Of a stretch of DNA of 64,000 nucleotides, positions 54,703 through 64,000 are shown piece after piece. This DNA comes from Dactylonectria macrodidyma. Its lineage: Eukaryota; Ascomycota; Sordariomycetes; Hypocreales; Nectriaceae. How positions within the stretch are numbered: the first letter of the stretch is position 1; each line of letters opens with the position of its first letter. The position numbers and the translations under genes were made by a program. The DNA lies in NCBI GenBank assembly GCA_020744425.1, contig JAGMUV010000010.1, forward strand, positions 1,178,001 to 1,242,000, read 5' to 3'. Under the pieces are notes generated by a model, which saw only the letters and a program-made list of their open reading frames with translations, ran no database searches and had not been told where the DNA came from.

Positions 54703-55540
54703 GGTGAAGGTGGCTATGTGCCTAGGACGTCACTGAGAAGGAGGCCTTTAGAGAACTAACAAACGGACGACACCTTGCTTTGGTCTTCCGAGGTCGACAT
54801 GGGCTGGTTCTTTGGGTCAGTAGGCTGGCCACGTGGGAGCATCCTTGATTTGATGCATTACCAATCATAAAATCCGATATCGCATTGGAGCCTTGTATTT
54901 CCCTTTCGAGGCCTACCTAGCAGTGTCGCTTATTTCAAGACTCCACTTCCGATCCAAGGATCCTGCCTAAAAGATAAAGGCGGACGGGAATACCGTGGAT
55001 GTAATGTGAGTCTCTGGCAGTTCAAGCGCTTCTGATTTCCCCATTCGGCAGATTCGCAATTCGTCGTTGAACTTGCATCTTAAAACTAGCCTTGACCGTC
55101 CCAGGTTCTCGGGTATGGGTATAGATTCTTCGAGAGAATGTTTGACGCAGGTTTCCTACCAAGACGGGACAGAAGAAACGTGCCAAAGAAAAGGATTGCA
55201 CAGCAAGGGGTGCAGTCTCTCCCATTGCATCCCGGTACGTCTACGTTACCTGGGGTCAAATTCAATCCGGAATCGCACTAAATAGAACCCTGAAAGAAGG
55301 CTGGCAGCGGAGAATATCCATCAAAATATTCCATTGTCTCTACGTAGTGATTAGGCCGATGTCAAATCTCTGACCTAATTCCCTGGGGTAGATTCGCCAT
55401 CAGCCGCTAAATCTAACACCTCCAAACGCTCCACAGAGCTGCATATATGATGCAGGCTCCCGGGTTGATGGGTCGACGTGCAGTTCAACTCCCAAAGCCC
55501 CAACTCATGCGAAACGCTCTGTACTCAATTGTTTTCCACC
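54703..55540. promoter_or_regulatory. Divergent promoter between the FMN monooxygenase and the Dal5-like MFS gene
   Basis: 838 bp between divergent starts at 54702 and 55541. No coding signal. A shared regulatory region is likely from geometry. No motif can be assigned confidently. Confidence 0.45.
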
Positions 55541-57676
55541 ATGGGCTCTCCGCTGGTGTCCGAAGCCGCCTCCGCCAAAGGCAACGATGTTGCACCCGTT
55601 TCAGTTGATGCCCGCGTATTGGATCAGGATGATGCTTCTGGCCAAGAGCACTGGCAGTACATCTTTGGTTTGAAGTTGCCTCGCTATTTCAACAAGGATC
55701 AAGATAGGAAACTAGTTCGCAAGCTTGATACTTTCCTTCTGTGCGTACCATCCCAAGAGATGTGATTTCTGTACAACGGGCAATCTAATCTGACGCTAGA
55801 TGCTACACAGCACTCTCGTGTTTCATGCAGACCTTGGACAATACCAACATCGGGTGCGATTTGTTCTACCATGACAACTCCAGTGCGGGATATCAAGCTG
55901 ATCCAGTCCAAATTACAGCAACGCTTACGTCTCTGGCATGCAGGAGGATGTAAGTTGAACACTATACTTTTGCAACCGGGCTAAACTGTTTCCAGTTTTC
56001 ACTGTATGGGAATGAGCTGAATTATTTTTCAACCACTTTCAATTGTGGCATCATTGCGGGTGCAGGTTTGATAACTACTCCCTTTTGCATCGTCATTGCT
56101 CTAAATGGATACAGTACCACTCATGCTACTCTCTACGCGCATCCGGCCGTCCATTCTCATGCCAAGCTGCGAGCTCGCCTGGACATTCCTCGTGATGGGT
56201 ATAGCGGGAGCAAAGAATGCAGGGACAGTAAGATCTCAGGCTTCGATCATATTGCGGGACCTGTGGAGCTAACGAGTCTTTCACAAAAGGTATACGGCTT
56301 ACGTTTTGCCATCGGTTTCTTCCAAGGAATTGCGTTCCCCGGCTTTGCCGCGCTTTTAGGCGCATGGTACACCCCTTCGGAGCTCGGTAAGCGGATGGCT
56401 ATGTATGAGGTCTCGGCCAGAGTGGCTGGTATGTTCTCTGGGTACATCCAAGCTGGCCTTTACACCAACATGAATGGGAAAGGCATGGCTAGTTGGAGGT
56501 GAGTCTGCGGTGGCCAAGCAGCCAAGACTCATGAGGCTGACGTCACGATTTTACCTAGGTGGCTTTTCATCTTTGACGGAATCATCTCTTTACCCATTGC
56601 TCTTTGGGGATTCTACACCCTGCCAGACCAACCGAGGGATACCAGGGCGAAGTGGCTCAAATCTTCAGTAAGCACTTGAACTTGGTCTCTGCTAGGGGAG
56701 GATTTCTCAGCTAATCTTGAGTTATAGGAAGTCAACTTGGCGATTGCCAGGATGGACCGTGTCGGCCGTCGCCCAGTCCATAAAATTACATGGGCTCGCT
56801 TCAAGAGCATCTGGGAAACCTGGCATGTGTATCTCTTTGTGGCATGCTACTTGTAGGTGTACCATCCACCTTGCCAGATATTGACTTAATTAATATTTCT
56901 CTAGCCTGTACGGTGCCTTCTCCTGGGGCGATGGCTACTTTAACCTATGGCTTCAATACCTTGGAAAGTACACGGTCCCGCAAATCAACAACATTCCGAC
57001 AGCTGGACAGGGCGCGGCCCTTATCAATTCCATCATCAGCGGTGTCGTATCCGATTGGCTACAGAACCGCCCCGTTGTCATTGTTGCAAACATGATGCTT
57101 TGCCTGGCTGGAAACACGTTTGTTGCTGTCTGGAAGGCACCAGAATGGCTCAAGTTTACGGGATACATCTTAATCACCGCAGGCCTCCCTGCGCAGTCTC
57201 TGACGATTGCTTGGCTGAATGAGGTCTGCCAAGGCAATGGAACGCTCCGCGGGCTGATCGTGTCGCTTGGTAATACTATGGTCTATGCTATCAACGCCTG
57301 GGCTCTGGTCCTTCTCTTTCCCGCCGTGGATGGTATGTGTTTGGGGACGGTCCTTTTGTCTTAGTTCTGAGCAGAGCTCGCTGACACTCTTGATAGCACC
57401 TCACTACAAGTACGGGTACCAAGTCTGTGCAGGCATGATTGGCCTCGCCATCGTCACCGTGGCCTTGATTCTATTGCAAATTAAGAGGGATCTGTAAGTT
57501 TCTGGATTCGCCTCCACTGAGCGGATTGCTGAGATATTGCCATGAACTGGTTGCTGACATGTATGTGCAGAAATAATGGAAAGGCGATCCGCAATGATGA
57601 AGGCCTTTTGGAGTTTAAAGCTTGGCCCGTCGAAGGACTTGAAACTCAAGAACAGAGTCCAACTCCAAGAGTCTAG
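55541..57676 (+). CDS. MFS transporter, Dal5/Tna1-like anion:cation symporter, 11 exons
   Basis: Predicted 513-residue importer. Exons: 55541-55740, 55800-55853, 55919-55949, 55996-56065, 56115-56227, 56290-56498, 56559-56667, 56728-56852, 56905-57332, 57397-57493, 57571-57676; every join is GT-AG and in phase. Family features: helix 1 ending in LDNTNIGNAYVSGMQEDFSLYGNELNYF; helix 3 IPLMLL-type region followed by RIRPSILMPSCELAWTF; VYGLRFAIGFFQGIAFPGFAALLGAWYTPSELGKRMA; SWRWLFIFDGIISLPIALWGF; and the late loop GRPHYKYGYQ-like APHYKYGYQVCAGM. The LDxTNI helix-1 ending places it in the Dal5/vitamin-H/pantothenate branch. The 31-nt exon 3 is small. It is divergent from the monooxygenase and 545 bp upstream of the hydantoinase on the same strand, consistent with co-regulation. 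Confidence 0.9.
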
Positions 57677-58220
57677 GTATAAAAATGACGATCGGTCGAT
57701 GGGTTAATTAGAATGCTAGTTCGTCGGTGCTAATTTAAATGATGTCGACAACCTGGTTTCTTATCCCATTCCTCTTGAATTCAAATCTATATCTCATAAT
57801 GCCGTCGCCTGTGTTTATTTCCGTGTCCGGTTGGTGTAAGCTTTCTGGGAAGTTATTTCCAGTCGTTAGTAGGACGTGAAATACTAGAATCGAAGCAGCC
57901 GATACCGGCCGAAGCAGATACGCCATGGCCATTGGAGATGGCATCATTGGAGCCGGCAATTTGGGAGATCCATCACGGACAAGGGGGTATGTCATTTTAG
58001 GCGGGGGGACCAAAGTTATCGGAATATAAACACGTGCCACCCTGGGACGTCTCAATCCTTGCAGTGTCTTTCTTGACGTTGACAAATATTTTCTCTGAAC
58101 CTCGAGGCCTCTTCGCTCCTCCTCATAGACAAAAAGTGTTCGCCTCTATTCTTCGCCTCGCAAATTAAAAACCCCCAGCAGAAGGACATATCGGGGGACA
58201 TTATCCCAACCTCAGTCTAG
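57677..58220. other. Intergenic between MFS and hydantoinase genes
   Basis: Holds the 3' end of the MFS gene and the hydantoinase promoter. A 117-codon minus frame here lacks coding features and is taken as chance. Confidence 0.5.
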
Positions 58221-61200
58221 ATGCCTATCATTATTGGAGTAGACGTTGGTATGCGGCTCATCATTTACCTAACCAGGAATACTTCGTAATACTAATACTA
58301 TCTCAGGGGGCACCAACACGGATGTCGTGGCGATTGACTTGGAGTTGAGCGTAACGAAGCCCATCGAAAGTATCCTCAGCTCAACAAAAACACCCACTAC
58401 TCGCAACACCAGCCAGGGTATTAGCATAGCCCTCAAAAAGATAATAAGTGACCTCCCGGAACAAGCGAGGCGCGATGTTATTGCAGTGAACGTGGGCACC
58501 ACGGTTAGTCCGCTGTGTTCTAGAAAACACCGATGGAATGATTTCAATAATATTGACTCTTCCCCTTAGCATTTCATCAATGCAGTTATAGAAAAAGATT
58601 CTAGGAAACTAGCCAAAATAGCTGTCTTGCGTCTCGGCGGGCCGTACGGAAGAGAAGTGCCCCCATTCGCCGGCTTGCCCGATGACTTGAGGCAGATCGT
58701 GGAGGGCTTCAGCGCATATCTGTCCGGCGGCCTGGAAAGTAATTATAATGATTTACTAGGATGTATCTGCAACAGATTGCTAATTGCAGCTACTATTAGT
58801 TGACGGACGGGAAATCATGCCGGTGGACGAAGCTGAGGTGAGAGAGACAGCGGAGGGGATTCGAGCCGCAGGCATCAACAATATTGCAATCGTCGGCATA
58901 TATTCTCCAATAGACTCTGTCTTTCGGCACGAGCAGCGTGTTGCCGATATTCTTGTCTCTGTTCTCGGAGATGAAGTCAATATCACACTTTCACACAAGG
59001 TATCTGGCATCGGGTTCATCGAGAGAGAGAACACCACCATCCTCAATGCGGCAATCTTACCTTTCGCTCGCAAGACCATCAATCAATTTCAGCGGTCCAT
59101 TCAAGAACTAGAAATCTCTGCAAGCTTGTGAGTTGCCGACCTCAAGTCCAGCCTCGGAAGCATACACTGACTAAACTCAACTCTTAGATTCTTGACCAAG
59201 AATGACGGCACTCTCATCAGCGCAGAGGATGCATCAGCCCTGCCAGTATCGACCTTCTTATCAGGTCCGACGAACTCATTAACTGGAGCTGTCTTCCTTG
59301 CAAACACCGACGGCCGCCTCAACCAAGGGGCCCTCGTCCTGGACATTGGCGGCACAACTACTGACGTCTGCGCAGTAGAGTCGTCGGGTCTACCCCGGCC
59401 AGCAGCTGTATTCTCACATCTTGCGGGAGTGAGAACAAACTTTGCCGTCTCCGACCTACGCAGTATTGGCGTTGGAGGAGGTTCACTGGTTCATGTGAAA
59501 GACACTGGCGCTGTCACCGTTGGTCCCCAGTCTGTTGGCAAAGACTTGACACTCAAGGCTAGGATTTTTGGAGGCCAAGTCTTGACAGCTACCGACGTTC
59601 TAGTTGCCTCGGGACTGGAGGGCTTAGGCGACAAGTCATTGGCATCTGATATTCCGCATTCCATCCTTCAGCAGGCTAGGAGAAAGATGGATGTTCTGCT
59701 GGAAACGGCTATTGACGAGATGAAAACTAGCGAGGCGGATATCCCCGTCATCTTGGTTGGAGGAGGCAGCATTCTATGTCCGGGGTCACTGAAAGGTGTA
59801 TCGGAGATCATACGGCTTCCGTTCGCCCATGTTGCAAATGCAGTTGGCGCCGCAATGGCAAAAGTTTCGGGCCTGGCCGACGCAATCGTACATGTCACCG
59901 ACAACAAGTCCGAAGAAGACGCTGTAGTTCGAGTCCGAGAACAAGCGCTCTTCCAAGCTCGCCAGAACGGAGCCGAAAACCCCGAAGTTGTTGAGGAGAC
60001 TATCCTCCCAGTTCCATATATCAGCACAAGATCACTTCATATCAGAGTTCGGGCTGTAGGGAAGCTCTCGACAACTGGCTTCAAGCGTCTTGAGGAAGCA
60101 TCGTTCATGGTTGAGGATGCTAAAGGGGGCAATGGATTCAGTGAGGCAGCCACAGTCAATTCATCAACGACAGAGTCCTCAGCTCACGGTCCCGTCTCTG
60201 GTCTTCCCGTTGAAATTGGCTCTTATCATCCCTACGTCAAGAACGGACGGTGGATATTATCTCAGCTTGATCTTGACTTCATCGCCGACGGTTGCGCCAT
60301 ACTCGGATGTGGCGGAGGAGGAGACGTCTACGCAAGCCACCTGAGCGCTAAGAAGCTTCTTTCTACTGGCGGTGTAGTAGAAATAATTTCTCCAGAAGAC
60401 CTACCTGATGATGGTTTCATCCCGGCTGTTGCTGTGATGGGCTCTCCAAGCACCTTCTCCGAACGGATGCCCTCTGGCGAAGAATTGAAGAACTCAGTCA
60501 ACGCTGTTATACGATCCCAAAACCGAACATTAGACGACCTCACTGCAGTCATGAGTCTTGAAATTGGAGGTTCTAATGGCATGAGAGGAATACAGGCCGC
60601 CCTTTGGACCGGCAAGCCTCTTGTCGACGCTGACTTGATGGGTCGCGCGTATCCAAATCTCTGGCAGGTCACGCCAAACAATGCAGGTATATTGCTAGTC
60701 CCTGCAGCCGCCTCGGACGGCAAGGGAAATACTATAGTCCAGGTTCAAGCGAGTTCAAACCGCGAGGTTGAAGACATGCTTCGTGCTGTGTGCGTGCAGA
60801 TGGGACAGGCGGCGGGCATCTCACTTGGCGCGCTCACTGGCCACCAAGTGAAGCAACACGCGGCTCAGTCTTCTATATCTCTTGCCTGGGAGCTCGGTCG
60901 AGCGGTGAGCCTGGCGCGGGCGGAAAAGCGAGACGTTGTGGATAGCATCCTTGCCACGCATCCTGGACAAAGGATTCTCACCGGTAACATCACTAGCGTC
61001 ACGCGCCACGTACGTAACGGATTCACCGAAGGATCGGCTAAGATCACACCGTTTGATGTGCCCGGAGAAGGCAACAAGAACTCACCAACCGCCAAAGGAG
61101 TTAGACTCGATTTCCAAAACGAGAACATTCACGCATACCAGGTTGAGACCGGAACCACACTGGCCAGTGTCCCTGATCTCATCTGCTTGCTTGATGCCGA

Positions 61201-61473
61201 CGACGGCAGAGCATTGGGAACCCAGGACTATAGATACGGACTGCGGGTTCATGTAGTAGTCCTGGTTGGCAGCTCACAGTGGACAGAAGGGGAAGGATTG
61301 AAGAATGGAGGCCCCGATGCCTTTGGGTAAGTTTTTTGATCTTGCTTTATTACTTCATGGAGAGCTGAAACTATCCGCGTAGATTGAAGGTTGAATATGT
61401 ACCCATAGCCAAGCCGGCAAAGGGCTGTTCTGTCATCAAAGAATACAATATCGACGCTCTTGTTTCAATCTGA
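58221..61473 (+). CDS. Hydantoinase A/oxoprolinase-family protein fused to DUF917 (S-methyl-thiohydantoin-desulfurase-like)
   Basis: Predicted 983-residue ATP-dependent ring-opening enzyme. Exons: 58221-58248, 58307-58503, 58570-58738, 58800-59127, 59188-61326, 61383-61473, all in phase. The N-terminus IIGVDVGGTNTDVVAID is the phosphate-binding loop of hydantoinase A. Then come VGTTHFINAV, GIYSPIDSVFRHEQRV, FLSGPTNSLTGAV, LVLDIGGTTTDVCAVE (second ATP site), IGVGGGSLVHV and LVGGGSILCPG. From about residue 600 a DUF917 domain follows: DLDFIADGCAILGCGGGGDVY, IPAVAVMGSPS, LEIGGSNGMRGIQAAL, DADLMGRAYPNLWQVT. The hydantoinase B subunit is absent. Such A-DUF917 fusions occur in fungi and bacteria with Dal5-like permeases. 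A role in opening a hydantoin-like or thiohydantoin ring is inferred, fitting the adjacent FMN monooxygenase and permeases. Confidence 0.93.
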
Positions 61474-63104
61474 TCTCAACCCTGTTTTTCCAGCAGAGGG
61501 ATTCTCAAGTATAGTCATGTAACCGAGTGACTTGGTAGGTCCAGAGTAACTTGGAGAAATCTAAACTAGTGGATTGCAAGGAGTAAGAATGCTGTGGACG
61601 GAGTCGTATGGAACTAATATTGAGTAGTATAGCAGTATAGACAACCAGCACCCGTATGTATCAACCTGGGTTAATAAACTCAGGTACAAAATGAATGTAC
61701 CATCGGATGGTTAGAACAACAAAACTCTTCTAACATTATCTCAATCCAGCAGAACCCAAGTGCTTGATTCATTCCGCTGGTAATTATTAACTTATCATAT
61801 GCGGGTAAGCACATTCGAGCGGGACAACTTCAAGTCAATTTTCCACCCTAGAGTCACCCAAATTTGTGCGGCGTATCAAGCCCCTACCTACTTGTCTATA
61901 ATTTGGCTGTTATGAATTCTGTAATGAGAGGGAAATCTGATGAATCCGTTATATCTGGCATTGCACAGAGCAGGTGGGAGAAAATGCCCCATGTTGCGAC
62001 AGAAGATGAAGTGCATTTTTCTCAAGTCATAGCCCAATCAAGGGGCGTCTGCCCGATATGGGTGGCTCATCGAAGCCATTAATGATTAAATAGAGCTGTC
62101 CTCATCGTCGTACCTACTCTCAACATAAACCTCAAGACATCAGTCATTCATATAATGTCAAGATGTTTAGGGTTAACATGTCTTTCAACATGTCTGGGAC
62201 TTTCTCAGAGATAGGAGAGTCATCCAACCAGTGCTCAGTCAAGCACGAAGAAGGTCTCATTTTGACCTCTTAATTTTACTGACAACTCGTTGCAATTTGT
62301 CGGCTCCACATGGTCAGCCCTCGGCATGTGCCTGGATGGCGAGTAATAGTGTCTATTGGTTTGGAATCCGATATATACTACCTCAGAGAACATGGGAGCA
62401 AGGATTGTAAATCACTTATCGATGTATTATCTAGTGCAACTCTAGAGATAAGGAGTAAATAGCTGGCGACTCTTGATGGATGACGCTTCGATTAGTAGCA
62501 GAAAAGGGTAGTTGGGAGATACCAATGTTACTATAATAAGAAATCTTACGAGTAACTTCTGAAACAGAGTTAACTCTTTAGGGATCTAGCATTAATAAAA
62601 CACTAAGGGTGAAGCTATATATATATGTATGGATACTAGCGATAAGTATTTTTGCATAGTAAGCTACCTCTAGGGTGAACTACCAAGGTAAATGATCACC
62701 AGTCATTATTCAGTTATTTCCCTGAGTATCGATTTACCTCTGACCCCCCGCACACCTTACCAAGGAACCTGCTAATGAGGTGTCTATGCCTGTCGCTATG
62801 CACGGGATCACACGTTATCGCTCGAGATGAATAAACCCGTTGCTCAAATGGATGCTTCCAATAACATCACAGTCGACATGAACCACTATGCAGAAGCAGA
62901 AAACAAGTCAAAGACATGAGAATTTATTAGGTATTTTGATGTGAAGGCTGTATTTATTGCGTCAGAGCCTGCACGTATCTACGGAGGTGAGTATATTATT
63001 GATGACACAGGAAGTCTGGAGGGTAATTATTCTGACCACGCCGGATCCAGGTGGATTCATACATTCATTTCTTAGTCTCGTCTCTTTTCTTGTAGGTACT
63101 TCTT
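61474..63104. other. Intergenic, no gene recognised
   Basis: 1.6 kb between convergent genes, AT-rich around 62440-62680. No supportable exon. Confidence 0.5.
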
Positions 63105-64000
63105 CTAATCTCGCGAAGCTACCTTTAAGCCGTCCTTAAAGTCCCGAACAATGTCGTCAAAGGAAGTATCCCGTTGAAACCCCAAACTCAAAGCCTTCTC
63201 ATTGTCATAAGTAGCCGGCCACGAGTACAAGATCGCCTTCAAAGTCTCATTATCCTCCTCAGACAAGTATTTGAGCTTGTCTTGTCCACCAACCCTGGCC
63301 AACGAATCCATCATGTCTTGCACAGTCACGCCCAATCCGGGCATATTCAACGCTCGATCATAATCTGGCAACGCGTCTCTTGGCAGCGATAGCGAGTAGA
63401 CAAGATTTTCTACTAATCTCTTCGGCGACGTCACCCAGTGCGCGAAAGCCCTATCGCGGAGCGGAAGCACACATGGCAGGCCCTGCATCGGCTCTCGAAT
63501 CATGCCAGAAAGGAAGGACGACGCAGCCGCTGTAGGTTTGCCTGGGCGGACGGTAACGGTAGGCAGGCGAAAGATCAAGGCGTCGACAAACCCACGGCGA
63601 CTATACTCATTAATGAGCAACTCGCACATCATCTTCTCGCAGCCATAGGAGCTTTGCGGGGTAGCTCTTGTTGTTTCATTCACAGGCTGCACGACCTCAC
63701 CGCCGTATACGGCTTGACTGGACGTGTATATGACCTTAATCCCGGGCCGAGCAGCGCGTAAGGTGTCAAGAAGGGCCCTGGTAGCATCGAAGTTGACCCT
63801 CATACCTACCAAGTGTTAGCACCATCCTGCCGGGGTTGCGGGGTATTAGACGGCTTACCTAGCTCGAAGTCTGCTTCGGCGCCTGACGACATGATGCCGT
63901 GGAACACGAAGACAGCGTCGAGGTCAGCATCAACGACCATTTCGGGTTCGGTGAAAAGGTTTGCCTTGATAGACTTGGCGTTTTGAGGCCATTTGACGTT
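63105..64000 (-). CDS. NAD-dependent epimerase/dehydratase, DenD-like (D-erythronate dehydrogenase), 5' end outside window
   Basis: Exon 63805-63105 and an upstream exon from 63859 past the window edge join in phase across a 53-nt intron (gtaagc/ttggtag). Product so far: FTEPEMVVDADLDAVFVFHGIMSSGAEADFELG then MRVNFDATRALLDTLR, VIYTSSQAVYGG, SSYGCEKMMCELL (the YxxxK catalytic pair: SSYGCEK), FRLPTVTVRPGKPTAAASSFLSGMIREPMQG, WVTSPKRLVENL. HGIMSSGAEADFELG and RLPTVTVRPGKPNxAASSF-type segments are hallmarks of DenD, which oxidises C4 sugar acids such as D-erythronate. The Rossmann GxxGxxG start lies beyond 64000. Family assignment is good; the exact substrate is inferred from the closest family. 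Confidence 0.82.

Noticed and set aside
57735..58085. 117-codon minus frame upstream of the hydantoinase gene
   Set aside because: No motif, lies in the promoter interval, and the composition is not coding-like.
1..64000. CRISPR arrays, bacterial-type operons, riboswitches, tRNA and rRNA genes
   Set aside because: This is intron-bearing fungal DNA; no spaced direct-repeat array, and no tRNA cloverleaf or rRNA stretch was recognised by eye. A tRNAscan or Infernal run would be decisive for missed RNA genes.

Overview
The window is nuclear DNA of a filamentous ascomycete, most likely a Sordariomycete close to Fusarium or other Hypocreales. This is inferred from short GT-AG introns of about 45-80 bases with CTAAC/CTGAC-like branch sites, Zn2Cys6 regulators, two cytochromes P450, Dal5/Seo1-type transporters, a DUF7580 relative, a NACHT remnant and a Tad-like LINE. 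Genes are spaced widely, many are broken, and three short interstitial telomere-type (TTAGGG) tracts occur. The region therefore looks accessory or subtelomere-derived rather than core. Exon borders were worked out by hand from reading frame and splice signals.

Layout. 0-5 kb: C-terminal remnant of a Zn2Cys6 regulator, an intact P450, and MFS efflux-pump remnants. 5-12.3 kb: a 6-phosphogluconate dehydrogenase paralogue diverging from an anion:cation-symporter MFS gene, followed by a Zn2Cys6 regulator; this looks like a small sugar-acid uptake and metabolism cluster. 13-17.5 kb: a secreted metallo-beta-lactamase-fold protein and a small DUF6640-like membrane protein. 17.5-21.4 kb: a 22-bp minisatellite, an alpha/beta-hydrolase pseudogene, a telomere-like tract and a NACHT-protein pseudogene. 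21.8-26.6 kb: a small four-helix membrane protein and a LINE with a long open RT frame but a frameshifted remainder. 28-42 kb: an F-box-like single-exon gene, a second P450, a large 2OG-Fe(II) oxygenase gene with one out-of-phase junction, and an acyl-CoA-ligase-type enzyme. 42-47 kb, bounded by two telomere-like tracts: a frameshifted DUF7580 gene and a four-exon gene for a 102-residue, four-cysteine predicted secreted protein. 48-61.5 kb: an intron-rich Seo1/Liz1-like MFS gene (17 exons), an NtaA/DszA-type FMN monooxygenase, a Dal5-like MFS gene and a hydantoinase-A/DUF917 fusion. Together these look like a catabolic cluster for a nitrogenous, perhaps heterocyclic, substrate. The right end holds a DenD-like sugar-acid dehydrogenase cut by the window edge.

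Strongest leads: the hidden small secreted cysteine-containing gene at 45.6 kb; the monooxygenase/hydantoinase/two-transporter cluster; and three telomere-type tracts in 27 kb of pseudogene-rich DNA. No RNA genes or CRISPR arrays were seen.
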